NCBI RefSeq assembly: GCF_037126465.1
Contig: NW_026999301.1
Coordinates: 558,001-622,000, forward strand
Reading direction: 5' to 3'
Origin: Ornithodoros turicata
Taxonomy: Eukaryota > Arthropoda > Arachnida > Ixodida > Argasidae
DNA length: 64,000 nt
Shown here piece after piece: positions 20,528 through 32,403 of the stretch; positions within the stretch are counted from its first letter, which is position 1, and each line of letters begins with the position of its first letter. The notes beneath the pieces were generated by a model. The model was not told where the DNA came from. It saw only the letters and a list, made by a program, of their open reading frames with translations, and ran no database searches. The translations under genes were made by a program, and so were the position numbers.

Positions 20528-22643
20528 AGTAAAAGTTCACAAAAAACGATATATTCGCAATAAAGAAAAAAGAATAAGCAGTCCACCAGCCATTCGAAGG
20601 ACAATTTGCCCTACTAGCAAAACAAAAGCGTGGTCCGGGTGTTTCCTGCCTAAAGATTCAAAACTTTCAGGTAAACACGAAATGGGCGGGCTGTCCAATG
20701 CCGTGCAGCTTCGAAATACCTGCTGTTCCCCTCTACCGCGGTAGACGGCAGCGTATGTCTGTCAATGGAAAGAGGAAAGTGTACTTGATATGGCAGACTG
20801 CGGGGATTGAAAGAGACGCCTCATTTTGGCGGGAAAAAGTCAATTTAAACGGTGCGTTTAGTATATGACCCACGATGCGGTAAAGGGCTAAGTTTTTCAA
20901 CCAGGCTTTTTTTTTTCGATATACTTAAACCATATTCACGAACTTACGGACAACAATGACAATTATACCATAATGATGTAGTTGCTTTGCGAGAAAAAAA
21001 TATTTCAGGAGGTGTTTGATGAAACCTTTACGTGGGGTGGAGGAGTCCGCCTCGTTCGTTTTGAGAAGCACTACATTAGCGGCTATGCCACTGCACTGGT
21101 GTCACAATGTTGTAAGCGTGTCTCATCTCTGGCATTGGGAACTACTCTTACCTACAAGTTGTAAATTCAGAATCAGTATGTCAGAAGGGTAAGCAGCAGA
21201 AATTCCATGCAGGCTTCATGCTGAAGCGCGTGTGCGCGAAACACCTCCGCTGTGGTGGGCAACGTCGTTGCCATACAATCATACAACCATAATCATACAC
21301 GCAGGACAATTGCGGGCACATAGAACATGGAGCAGGGTCAGCAACCTGAAAACAAAACATTTTCCCGTTACATATGAGTAATCAAAAACAGACCGCTATA
21401 CCTTTCCGCATCTTTGAATTTGTCGTTTGAAGGAAGCACTAGTAGGGGCACAGCACTTAATTAGTCGCATCTAAGTCACAACGACAGAGGTGCCGATATC
21501 CCGATTACAGCATCGAAGATAGAAAGTCTCGAACCATGCACACTTCCCCATGCGAATACATCAGCATTGCGAGACACCATGCCCATGTATCCACGTAAAA
21601 TATAATGTGAAATCATGTGTAGGAATGAAAAATGATGCCCACATATACCTGTAGTCAAGTTTCTCATAAGTTCGCTACGATTTTCTGACAGCTCAGATGA
21701 GGGACAACCGCAAGTTTCGTTTCGCCGTTCCCATTTCTGCGCATTTCGCAAGCGTCATGCAATCCCACGTGACCTCCTTTTGATCACTGAAATTAACCCC
21801 GGTCATGGACATATATGTTCATCTCAGCTCTAAGCACGTTTTGCATGCTATAGAAGGAGAAGGTACCAATACGCTTCCTTTCGTGTTTTGATATCTTGTT
21901 CTCTTGCTACTCTCACTTCGGATGGCGTCTGGCAGCGTTGGGTATCTCGTTTCCTGTGCCAGTGAGCAGTTGCGGTTTACGACGTGTTTCCTACCTATCT
22001 TTGTTGCTATAATATGCAGATTAGCGGACCTTAGCATGCTCTTTATTTTCCGCCGTTGTCTTTCGAGCGGCGCGTGTTGTTCCAGTGGATATTTAGTTGA
22101 ATAAATCGTCACAGTCCCAACGTACATCGCGCAGTGTTGTCCAAGGCCAAGTAAACCAAGAATTCTAGTGTGTTATGCTTTCGTAGACTGTCTGTCTTAG
22201 GAATGTGCTATCTACACATAGTTGCATTCCCATACGAGTAATTTGACTGAATCAAAACAACCAGAAGTGTCTGTAATAGATGCAGCTCGGTATGTATTAG
22301 TAGGTTTGTGCCGTTAGTAGTTCGTGACGCGTTTATGAGCAACAAATTTATTCTAGGTTAAGATACCGATAATGCATCACCGTACAGCAGCATTTATCTT
22401 TGTAAGCCATATTTCATTTGTTAAAATGTGTCCTCATATTAAAAAATAGAAGCGTGAGTCGGCGTACTTGAATTGATCTCACTGAATTGCTTAGAGAGAA
22501 CAGACGGTTGCACTGTTGTTGACTGTAGCACTGCGAATGTTGTGCTTATGTGCCTTCGCGCACCGTACCACTCGCAAAAGCATATCTGATTAGAATAAAT
22601 ATTTCAATAGGAAGTCATTTAATTTTGTCATTTTTTGACATTA
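20528..22643. other. piggyBac 5' leader, then unrecognised sequence
   Basis: 20528-20890 is probably the rest of the piggyBac relic up to its right terminus. From 20890 to the start of the tandem array I see no gene, RNA or element end. Confidence 0.35.
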
Positions 22644-25284
22644 CCCATTTTTCGTTTCGAAAAATCTTCACCATCAGCACGACACCACAAATTGGATTGG
22701 TTGGTTTGGTTATGGTTATGGTTATGGTTGGGTTGGGTTGGGTTGGGTTGGGTTGGGTTGGGTTGGGTTGGGTTGGGTTAGGTTAGGTTCGGTTCGGTTC
22801 GAGGTTAGGCTACCTTACGTCAGCTAAATAGTTGCGGAGAGATGATGATTGGATGATGTTGCTCAAATCCCTTTGGGATTTCGGCAAGTACTCAGCTCGA
22901 AAAGTTTGAAGCGCCAGGAGCACGAGAGTATATAAGGCCTCAGTCTCTACAACTCTATAAAAACTCTACAACTCTACAACTCTATAACTCTAAAACTCTA
23001 TAACAACTCTATAACTCTATAACTCAGCAAGTCAGCAAGTCACCATAGCAACAGTCATCATTGACGACTGGATGTAGTGGACCACACCTTACATTTAATA
23101 AAAGGTATATATATATAAATTCTTTAAGGTCTGGAAATCAACACAATCAAGTCGGCATAGCAACAGTCAGTGTTGACGACTAGATGTAGTCGACCACACG
23201 TTACATTTAATAAAAGGTATATATATATATAAATTATTTAAGCTCTGGAACTCAACACCAGCACGTCGACATAATAACAGTCAACTTCATTGTCTGGCAA
23301 CATGCTTTCACAGGAAATGCGCACATCCTTTCCCAGGAAACGAGCGGTGCCTCGTTAAAGACATCCTTCTATTGTCTCGCATTTCCCAGGAAAGCTTTAA
23401 CGAGCGTTAGACTTCCTTCTATTGTCTCGCATTTCACAGGAAATGCCCACAACCATTCACACAATAACGGGATGTCTAGCACACTTCCATTCCATTGCCT
23501 GACGTCCTCTCAAGTACTTGCTTTTGCAATAACACTGGTGGGACACCGTTTAAAGCAGTAATAGCGCGTTCACCATGTAGAACACCTTGTGTAGAATACT
23601 ACATGTCCAACTTTTTGGCGAGAATCATTGTAGGAGCTTGGAACTCCGTGTGCGATTTTAAAGCGCTCCACGATTATAAGATTGAATAAAGTGATCTCGA
23701 ATATGTCTACTACCTGCTTTCAAACTTTCCGAGCTGAGTACTTGCCCATTTTTCGTTTCGAAAAATCTTCACCATCAGCACGACACCACAAATTGGATTG
23801 GTTGGTTTGGTTATGGTTGGGTTGGGTTAGGTTCGAGGTGAGGTGAGGTGAGGTGAGGTTGGGTTGGGTTGGGTTGGGTTGGGTTGGGTTGGGTTAGGTT
23901 AGGTTAGGTTAGGTTGGGTTAGGTTCGAGGTTAGGTTGGGTTGGGTTAGGTTCGAGGTTAGGTTAGGTTAGGTTAGAATAGGTTAGGTTAGGTTAGGTTA
24001 GGTTAGGTTAGGTTAGGTTAGGTTCGGTTCGGTTTGGTTCGGTTCGGTTCGAGGTTAGGCTATCCTACGTCAGCTAAATAGGGGCGGAGAGATGATGATT
24101 GGATGATGTTGCTCAAATCCCTTTGGGATTTCGGCAAGTACTCAGCCTGAAAAGTTTGAAGCGCCAGGAGCACGAGAGTATATAAGGCCTCAGTCTCTAC
24201 AACTCTATAAGAACTCTACAACTCTACAACTCTGTGAAAACTCTACACCTCTACAACTCTATAACAACTCTATAACTCTATAACTCAGCAAGTCACCATA
24301 GCAACAGTCATCATTGACGACTGGATGTAGTGGACCACACCTTACATTTAATAAAAGGTATATATATATAAATTCTTTAAGGTCTGGAAATCAACACAAT
24401 CAAGTCGGCATAGCAACAGTCAGTGTTGACGACTAGATGTAGTCGACCACACCTTACATTTAATAAAAGGTATATATATATAAATTATTTAAGCTCTGGA
24501 ACTCAACACCAGCACGTCGACATAATAACAGTCAACTTCATTGTCTGGCAACATGCTTTCACAGGAAATGCGCACATCCTTTCCCAGGAAACGAGCGGTG
24601 CATCGTTAAAGACTTCCTTCTATTGTCTCGCATTTCCCAGGAAAGCTTTAACGAGCGTTAGACTTCCTTCTGTTGTCTCGCATTTCACAGGAAATACCCA
24701 CATCCATTCACACAATAACGGGATGTCTAGCACACTTCCATTCCATTGCCTGACGTCCTCTCAAGTACTTGCTTTTGCAATAACATTGGTGGGACACCGT
24801 TTAAAGCAGTAATAGCGCGTTCACCATGTAGAACACCTTGTGTAGAATACTACATGTCCAACTTTTTGGCGAGAATCATTGTAGGAGCTTGGAACTCCGT
24901 GTGCGATTTTAAAGCGCTCCCATTTATAACATTGAATAAAGTGATCTCGAATATGTCTACTACCTGCTTTCAAACTTTCCGAGCTGAGTACTTGCCCATT
25001 TTTCGTTTCGAAAAATCTTCACCATCAGCACGACACCACAAATTGGATTGGTTGGTTTGGTTATGGTTGGGTTGGGTTAGGTTAGGTTCGAGGTGAGGTG
25101 AGGTGAGGTGAGGTGAGGTGAGGTGAGGTTGGGTTGGGTTGGGTTAGGTTAGGTTAGGTTAGGTTGGGTTGGGTTAGGTTCGAGGTTAGGTTAGGTTAGG
25201 TTAGGCTAGGCTAGGTTAGGTTAGGTTATGTTAGGTTCGGTTCGGTTCGGTTCGGTTCGGTTCGGTTCGAGGTTAGGCTATCTT

Positions 25285-26517
25285 ACGTCAGCTAAATAGG
25301 GGCGGAGAGATGATGATTGGATGATGTTGCTCAAATCCCTTTGGGATTTCGGCAAGTACTCAGCCTGAAAAGTTTGAAGCGCCAGGAGCACGAGAGTATA
25401 TAAGGCCTCAGTCTCTACAACTCTATAAAAACTCTACAACTCTACAACTCTGTGAAAACTCTACACCTCTACAACTCTACAACTCTATAACAACTCTATA
25501 ACTCAGCAAGTCAGCAAGTCACCATAGCAACAGTCATCATTGACGACTGGATGTAGTGGACCACACCTTACATTTAATAAAAGGTATATATATATAAATT
25601 CTTTAAGGTCTGGAAATCAACACAATCAAGTCGGCATAGCAACAGTCACTGTTGACGACTAGATGTAGTCGACCACACCTTACATTTAATAAAAGGTATA
25701 TATATATAAATTATTTAAGCTCTGGAACTCAACACCAGCACGTCGACATAATAACAGTCAACTTCATTGTCTGGCAACATGCTTTCACAGGAAATGCGCA
25801 CATCCTTTCCCAGGAAACGAGCGGTGCATCGTTAAAGACTTCCTTCTATTGTCTCGCATTTCCCAGGAAAGCTTTAACGAGCGTTAGACTTCCTTCTATT
25901 GTCTCGCATTTCACAGGAAATGCCCACATCCATTCACACAATAACGGGATGTCTAGCACACTTCCATTCCATTGCCTGACGTCCTCTCAAGTACTTGCTT
26001 TTGCAATAACATTGGTGGGACACCGTTTAAAGCAGTAATAGCGCGTTCACCATGTAGAACACCTTGTGTAGAATACTACATGTCCAACTTTTTGGCGAGA
26101 ATCATTGTAGGAGCTTGGAACTCCGTGTGCGATTTTAAGCGCTCCACGATTATAACATTGAATAAAGTGATCTCGAATATGTCTACTACCTGCTTTCAAA
26201 CTTTCCGAGCTGAGTACTTGCCCATTTTTCGTTTCGAAAAATCTTCACCATCAGCACGACACCACAAATTGGATTGGTTGGTTTGGTTATGGTTGGGTTG
26301 GGTTAGGTTAGGTTCGAGGTGAGGTGAGGTGAGGTGAGGTGAGGTGAGGTGAGGTTGGGTTGGGTTGGGTTGGGTTAGGTTAGGTTAGGTTAGGTTGGGT
26401 TAGGTTCGAGGTTAGGTTGGGTTGGGTTAGGTTCGAGGTTAGGTTAGGTTAGGTTAGAATAGGTTAGGTTAGGTTAGGTTAGGTTAGGTTAGGTTCGGTT
26501 CGAGGTTAGGCTATCTT
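25285..26517 (+). repeat. Representative array unit with transcription signals
   Basis: This 1,233-bp unit shows the signals shared by all. TATATAAG is at 25397-25404, followed 9 nt later by a TCAGT, which is too close to be a conventional initiator. AATAAA occurs at 25576-25581, 25688-25693 and 26161-26166. A transcript from the TATA region to the last signal would be about 0.75 kb. Two frames (129 and 64 codons) recur in most units, but their conservation is no better than that of the noncoding parts, so I do not call them genes. Confidence 0.55.
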
Positions 26518-28117
26518 ACGTCAGCTAAATAGGGGCGGAGAGATGATGATTGGATGATGTTGCTCAAATCCCTTTGGGATTTCGGCAAGTACTCAGCTCG
26601 AAAAGTTTGAAGCGCCAGGAGCACGAGAGTATATAAGGCCTCAGTCTCTACAACTCTATAAAAACTCTACAACTCTACAACTCTATAAAAACTCTACACC
26701 TCTACAACTCTATAACTCTACAACTCTATAACAACTCTATAACTCTATAACTCAGCAAGTCAGCAAGTCACCATAGCAACAGTCATCATTGACGACTGGA
26801 TGTAGTGGACCACACCTTACATTTAATAAAAGGTATATATATATAAATTCTTTAAGGTCTGGAAATCAACACCATCAAGTCGGCATAGCAACAGTCAGTG
26901 TTGACGACTAGATGTAGTCGACCACACCTTACATTTAATAAAAGGTATATATATATAAATTATTTAAGCTCTGGAACTCAACACCAGCACGTCGACATAA
27001 TAACAGTCAACTTCATTGTCTGGCAACATGCTTTCACAGGAAATGCGCACATCCTTTCCCAGGAAACGAGCGGTGCATCGTTAAAGACTTCCTTCTATTG
27101 TCTCGCATTTCCCAGGAAAGCTTTAACGAGCGTTAGACTTCCTTCTATTGTCTCGCATTTCACAGGAAATGCCCACATCCATTCACACAATAACGGGATG
27201 TCTAGCACACTTCCATTCCATTGCCTGACGTCCTCTCAAGTACTTGCTTTTGCAATAACACTGGTGGGACACCGTTTAAAGCAGTAATAGCGCGTTCACC
27301 ATGTAGAATACCTTGTGTAGAATACTACATGTCCAACTTTTTGGCGAGAATCATTGTAGGAGCTTGGAACTCCGTGTGCGATTTTAAAGCGCTCCACGAT
27401 TATAAGATTGAATAAAGTGATCTCGAATATGTCTACTACCTGCTTTCAAACTTTCCGAGCTGAGTACTTGCCCATTTTTCGTTTCGAAAAATCTTCACCA
27501 TCAGCACGACACCACAAATTGGATTGGTTGGTTTGGTTATGGTTGGGTTGGGTTAGGTTAGAGGTTAGAGGTTAGGTTAGGTTAGGTTGGGTTGGGTTGG
27601 GTTCGAGGTTAGGTTAGGTTAGCCTAGTTTAGGTTAGGTTAGGTTAGGTTAGGTTAGGTTAGGTTAGGTTAGGTTAGGTTAGGTTGGTTCGAGGTTAGGC
27701 TATCTTACGTCAGCTAAATAGGGGCGGAGAGATGATGATTGGATGATGTTGCTCAAATCCCTTTGGGATTTCGGCAAGTACTCAGCTCGAAACGTATGAA
27801 GCGCCAGGAGCACGAGAGTATATAAGGCCTCAGTCTCTACAACTCTATAAAAACTCTACAACTCTATAAAAACTCTACACCTCTACAACTCTATAACTCT
27901 ACAACTCTATAACTCAGCAAGTCAGCAAGTCACCATAGCAACAGTCATCATTGACGACTGGATGTAGTGGACCACACCTTACATTTAATAAAAGGTATAT
28001 ATATATATAAATTCTTTAAGGTCTGGAAATCAACACCATCAAGTCGGCATAGCAACAGTCAGTGTTGACGACTAGATGTAGTCGACCACACCTTACATTT
28101 AATAAAAGGTATATATA

Positions 28118-28411
28118 TGTAACACTCGCGTGGCGGTGGCTTGGTGTGGAAGGGGTGAGATGATGAGTGATTGGATGATGAGGGCACTACAGGTTTATTT
28201 ACATTACTATTTACAATGGATAGAAGCTATAACGGACATGAACTGGCTGGGACGATGGCTGAGTCCGGACTGCTTGGGACAGTCGAAGCGTCGCTCCCAA
28301 ATTGTTCTTGGAAGGAGTCCTCTCCCCCATTTCTTGGAACTGAGGGGTCGCCCTTCGTGTGACACAGCTGTGGGGTGGAGATGATGAGGTTTTGGGGATG
28401 GCTATGTTACA
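28118..28411 (-). repeat. 3' LTR of the Gypsy element
   Basis: 294 bp ending in TGTAAC/GTTACA inverted tips. The minus strand contains AATAAA (28199-28194), a candidate polyadenylation signal. The pol stop codon is formed by the first bases of this LTR. Confidence 0.95.
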
Positions 28412-31397
28412 CGTCCCCCGCCGCCAAACTGCAGTTACGGGGGTCGAAGTACCGTCGAAGCTTGCCAATATGCACTATGTCCGTTGAGCGGTTGAGGGGA
28501 AGCACAGGTCGGTCAATCTCGTAATTGACGTTTGACACTTTCCGTAGGATTGTAAAAGGGCCCTCCATGACAGGGGAGAGCTTCCCTTTATTGGGGTGCC
28601 ACATTGTCTCGAGAAGAACTCGCTCGCCGGGGGAAAATTCTCCTTGCACAAATCTTTTGTCGTAGGCGATCTTGTTTTTGGTGTGGTAGCTCTCTGTGTT
28701 TTCAAGCGCTTCCCGTCGTGCTTCTTCTAGGCTGGGTCTCGGGTTGTTAATCAGGTCTGGATATGGAAGTTTCCCAAAGAGGAGAAACGATGGAGAATAG
28801 CCGGTAACTTCATGGGGTGTGTTGTTGTACTCACACACAACTTGTTCCAAAAGTTTTGGCCATGGAGTTCGAGGATTTTCATTCATTTTGCATTTTAGTC
28901 TGGTCATGATGGTCTGATTGGTTCTTTCGTTCATTCCGTTGCACTGTGGTCGTTGTGTGGACGTTGTCAGTTGATGAATGCCGTTGTTTTTCAAAAATCG
29001 TTTGAATCTACTGCCAAGGAATCCGGTACCTCTGTCTGATAGAAACTTGTTTGGTTTCCCGACTGTCATTATTTGTTGGATGCATGACACGTATGCGTCC
29101 GATGTTTCGCTCTTGTGACTGAAGGCCCATACGTATCTTGTTGCGTGGTCGATTGCCAGGTGAATGAAACGCTTCGCAGAATTGTAGCCTGCGAGACCCC
29201 CAATGGTGTCCATTGCGACAAGGTCGAAGGGTTCCGCTGCGGGAGGAAGTGACTCGAGGAGGCCAAACCTTTTCTTCTTTGATTTTTTACAACGTTGGCA
29301 AATGTCGCAGTGTTTAACGTAGTTGGAAACGTCCGCCATAATACTTTTCCAATAATACTGTGGAGAGAGGAGGCTGAGCGTCTTTTTGACTCCGACATGG
29401 CCGTAATTTTCGTGCGCATTCTTTATCGCTTCTTTGCGCAAGGATGGTGGAACAAGGATTTTACGTAATCCCCCTTTGCGCACAACAGTGATTCCTTGCT
29501 CAAGGGTTCCATTTCTCTCTCTGTTTTCTAGTTCGGACTGTGCTTGCCGAATGTCTTCAATATGAAGAAGGTTGATAACAGGTGTTCTGGATAACGTGTC
29601 CGCTTCGTTGTTTTCGCTACCTTTCTGGTGTTCAATATCCATATCGTAGACAGAAAGCTTGAGTGACCAGCGGAAAAGCCTTCCTGTCGGTTTTTTGATG
29701 GTCTTCAGCCACTTGAGTGCGGCGTGGTCTGTCACTACACGGAAACGGTGTCCATGAAGGTAGCAATGCCATTTGTCAATAGCGTCGACTATAGCCAGGC
29801 ACTCCAGTTCCGTGATGGCATAGTTCCTTTCGTGGTCGTGAAGCTTGCGGGAGTGAAAGGCCACAGGATGTTCAAGGTTGTCGTCGCCTATCTGTTTTAG
29901 TACTGCTCCAATACCTTCGTTGGAGGCGTCACAGTAGACCGTACAGGGCTTGGCTGGGTCGTGAATTGCCAAGATCGGTCGTTTCACCAAAGCATCTTTG
30001 AAGCGCTGGAAGGAAGCAGCACAGTCTGACGTCCAATCCCATTTAGCACCTTTCTTCAAAAGCTTCGTTAGAGGTAAGGCTGTTTCTGTAAATTTATCGA
30101 TGTACCTCCGATAGACGTTTACAGCGCCAAGGAATCGTTGAACGTCTTTGACGTTCCTCGGTGTCGGGTACCGTGTGATTGCGGTAACGTTTTCAGTTCG
30201 TGGTTGCAGCTTCCCCGCGCAGATGGTATGCCCGAGGAAGTCGATACTTGTAGTGGCAAATTTGCATTTCTTCCTTTTGAGTTTGACATTCTCGGATTCC
30301 AGGGCTTTTAGGACCGCCGCAAGATGCTCGAGATGTTGTTCTTTTGTCTCAGAGTGGATGATGATGTCGTCGAAATAGTTAAGTACATTTTTGAGACGAT
30401 GTTTCTCAATGAGAGTCCGAATTACACGTTGAAATGTAGCTGGAGCATTCCGTAAGCCAAAAGGCATAACAAGCCATTCGTAGTGACCGTTATGAGTTAC
30501 GAAAGCTGTTTTTTGAATGTCCTCTTCTGTCATATGCACATGCCAGTACCCTGACGTGACGTCTAGTGTGGTGAATATCCTGGAATTACCCAAGGCGTCC
30601 AACAAGTCGTCAATTCTGGGAATTGGCTGGTGATCAGGTTGCGTGATTGCATTGAGTTTGCGGTAGTCTACACAGAGTCTTGTCTTCCCTTCGTCCTTTT
30701 TTTTCGCAAGCACAGCAGGGGAGGCGTAGGGTGATTGGGATGGTCGAATCAAGTTTTCATTTAGCAGCGATTCCACCTGTCTGCTTATCTCCCCTTTGTC
30801 GGCCAATGATGTACGGTAGGGCACATAACGAATAGGAGCGTTGTTCGTCAGACTGATGGAATGCTTCTCGAGAGATATTGATCCGATATCCGTTTGGAAT
30901 TTTGAGAATAGTGACGAGTGTTTTTCCAGGATGTCAGCGATAAGTGGGTCGCTATGTGATTGAAGTGGTGACTTGGACTCACCGGTGGGTTGATCTTGGT
31001 TTGGTGTGGTGACAGTGGCGAGCTGTTCACATAACTTCTCCGGTCGTGAGGTCAACTTGAGCGTTGATAAGTCCAGAGAAAGATTGAAAAGCACCGCACT
31101 GTCCAATCCAAGCAAAAGCTGGTGTTGCATGTTTTGAAGAACATGGGCGGTCACAGTCTTGGTTGTGTTTCCAATGGTTAAGTGGATGGTGGTGCGACCC
31201 AAGGTGGTGGTTGTTGTGTTCACTTGTCGTACACTGATCTTCGAGTTATTGACGAGTTGTAGCTTGAGCCGGCGGAAAACAGATTCGTTGACACAGGTGA
31301 TGGTGGCTCCTGTGTCGAGAACAGCGTCAACCGGATGCCCGTTGATCAGCGCACGGAAGTGAATTAGTGATGCCTTGGGCCGCTTTCCTCGTTTCCC
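28407..31397 (-). CDS. pol: Gypsy Pol: protease, reverse transcriptase, RNase H, integrase
   Basis: The frame is open from the slippery site to a stop at 28407, about 995 residues. Domains in order: aspartic protease with VLDTGATITC (about 31320); reverse transcriptase with LDVTSGYWHVHM, MPFGLRNAPATFQR and the YFDDI catalytic motif (about 30370); RNase H with CTVYCDASNEGIGAVL (about 29940); integrase with an HHCC finger ending HCDICQRC (about 29300), catalytic AMDTIGG (29215), LSDRGTGF (29040) and MNERTNQ (28935). All key residues look present. The natural N-terminus comes from a -1 shift out of gag; the first codon near 31223 is GTG, so independent initiation is unlikely. The product copies and integrates the element. 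Confidence 0.95.
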   Translation of the reverse strand, partial: GKRGKRPKASLIHFRALINGHPVDAVLDTGATITCVNESVFRRLKLQLVNNSKISVRQVNTTTTTLGRTTIHLTIGNTTKTVTAHVLQNMQHQLLLGLDSAVLFNLSLDLSTLKLTSRPEKLCEQLATVTTPNQDQPTGESKSPLQSHSDPLIADILEKHSSLFSKFQTDIGSISLEKHSISLTNNAPIRYVPYRTSLADKGEISRQVESLLNENLIRPSQSPYASPAVLAKKKDEGKTRLCVDYRKLNAITQPDHQPIPRIDDLLDALGNSRIFTTLDVTSGYWHVHMTEEDIQKTAFVTHNGHYEWLVMPFGLRNAPATFQRVIRTLIEKHRLKNVLNYFDDIIIHSETKEQHLEHLAAVLKALESENVKLKRKKCKFATTSIDFLGHTICAGKLQPRTENVTAITRYPTPRNVKDVQRFLGAVNVYRRYIDKFTETALPLTKLLKKGAKWDWTSDCAASFQRFKDALVKRPILAIHDPAKPCTVYCDASNEGIGAVLKQIGDDNLEHPVAFHSRKLHDHERNYAITELECLAIVDAIDKWHCYLHGHRFRVVTDHAALKWLKTIKKPTGRLFRWSLKLSVYDMDIEHQKGSENNEADTLSRTPVINLLHIEDIRQAQSELENRERNGTLEQGITVVRKGGLRKILVPPSLRKEAIKNAHENYGHVGVKKTLSLLSPQYYWKSIMADVSNYVKHCDICQRCKKSKKKRFGLLESLPPAAEPFDLVAMDTIGGLAGYNSAKRFIHLAIDHATRYVWAFSHKSETSDAYVSCIQQIMTVGKPNKFLSDRGTGFLGSRFKRFLKNNGIHQLTTSTQRPQCNGMNERTNQTIMTRLKCKMNENPRTPWPKLLEQVVCEYNNTPHEVTGYSPSFLLFGKLPYPDLINNPRPSLEEARREALENTESYHTKNKIAYDKRFVQGEFSPGERVLLETMWHPNKGKLSPVMEGPFTILRKVSNVNYEIDRPVLPLNRSTDIVHIGKLRRYFDPRNCSLAAGDV

Positions 31398-32074
31398 GAA
31401 TCCACCTCAGTGTTTGAAACTTGTGCCTTGCTAGGACACTCGCTGTGCCAATGCATTCGTCCGTGGACACCCCTTGCAGCACAAATGCGGCACTCGCTTG
31501 TCGGCGTTGCCCGGGGTTGCTTTGTCAATCTCGCCCCATCATTTTCACGTCTTGGCCTCTCTTGGGCACGAGGTGTTAATCCGACTCTCCGCTGAGATGC
31601 CTCGATGCGTTGGGCAATTGTTAGCCATTCCAACGGGGTTTCGACACAAGTACTTGCAAATGCGATCTCCATGTGCTGAGGAAGTCCATCAATGAGACCG
31701 GAAATGATGTGACGGTCCTTAAGCTCTGCAGCCTTGCCTAATTTATATTTCGCATCATAATACTCTTTGATGCTCTGATCTTTCTTCAGTTTCATGTGAA
31801 TAAACTCACGGAAAGGGTCTGTCACCACAGCTCCGAAACGATGCGTCATGTATTTTTCGATGTCCTTCCATGTTTCACCAGTGTCGAAGACGTCGGACAA
31901 GTAGCATTTGAAAGCTTCCCCTTCAAGGTATTCATGAAAGTAGCTCACCCTGTCTTGTTGTGACCACTCGAGCTCTGCTGTCATCTTGTGAAATAAACGA
32001 AGCCATTTTTCGATTGGGACGTCGTCCGGTGATCCAGAGAACTTGGCGATGTGGAGATGCTTCTTTCCCGGCAT
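31364..32074 (-). CDS. gag: Gypsy Gag, 236 aa
   Basis: I chose ATG 32074 because the upstream in-frame ATG at 32179 lies inside the LTR. Residues 1-150 form a helical capsid-type region (KWLRLFHKMTAELEWSQQDR, then FREFIHMKLKKDQSIKEYYD). A single variant zinc knuckle, CRICAARGVHGRMHWHSEC (CX2CX9HX4C), lies near the C-terminus. The protein packages the element RNA. The last codons overlap the pol frame. Confidence 0.9.
   Translation of the reverse strand: MPGKKHLHIAKFSGSPDDVPIEKWLRLFHKMTAELEWSQQDRVSYFHEYLEGEAFKCYLSDVFDTGETWKDIEKYMTHRFGAVVTDPFREFIHMKLKKDQSIKEYYDAKYKLGKAAELKDRHIISGLIDGLPQHMEIAFASTCVETPLEWLTIAQRIEASQRRVGLTPRAQERPRRENDGARLTKQPRATPTSECRICAARGVHGRMHWHSECPSKAQVSNTEVDSGNEESGPRHH
31391..31397 (-). 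promoter_or_regulatory. -1 ribosomal frameshift heptamer GGGAAAC
   Basis: Near the end of gag the minus strand reads G-GGA-AAC with GGA and AAC as zero-frame codons, the exact X-XXY-YYZ arrangement. The -1 frame is open from here into the protease. GGGAAAC is an established slippery heptamer in several retroviruses. A downstream stem or pseudoknot was not worked out. Confidence 0.75.
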
Positions 32075-32109
32075 TGCGGCACTGATTGAAGGTATATCCT
32101 GTCGACTCG

Positions 32110-32403
32110 TGTAACACTCGCGTGGCGGTGGCTTGGTGTGGAAGGGGTGAGATGATGAGTGATTGGATGATGAGGGCACTACAGGTTTATTTACATTACT
32201 ATTTACAATGGATAGAAGCTATAACGGACATGAACTGGCTGGGACGATGGCTGAGTCCGGACTGCTTGGGACAGTCGAAGCGTCGCTCCCAAATTGTTCT
32301 TGGAAGGAGTCCTCTCCCCCATTTCTTGGAACTGAGGGGTCGCCCTTCGTGTGACACAGCTGTGGGGTGGAGATGATGAGGTTTTGGGGATGGCTATGTT
32401 ACA
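32110..32403 (-). repeat. 5' LTR of the Gypsy element
   Basis: Same length as the other LTR and no difference found by eye. Transcription would begin within it and run towards lower coordinates. The flank continues with the array subrepeat (TATATATAAATTATTTAAGC). Confidence 0.95.

Larger units (their letters stand above)
28118..32403 (-). mobile_element. Young Gypsy (Ty3-type) LTR retrotransposon inserted in the array
   Basis: A 4,286-bp element on the minus strand: two 294-bp LTRs (TGTAAC...GTTACA), a gag frame and a pol frame, no env. It sits inside the second AATAAA subrepeat of an array unit, in the alternating TA stretch, with a likely TATA target duplication. The LTRs look identical by eye over their whole length and both frames are open, so the insertion is recent and later than the array. 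A purine-rich tract (GGCGGCGGGGGACG on the minus strand) abuts the downstream LTR. I could not match a standard TGG-type primer site after the upstream LTR. Confidence 0.95.

Noticed and set aside
22700..22800. A true chromosome end
   Set aside because: The TTAGG tracts are interstitial, short and variant-rich, and are followed by 23 kb of other sequence in this window.
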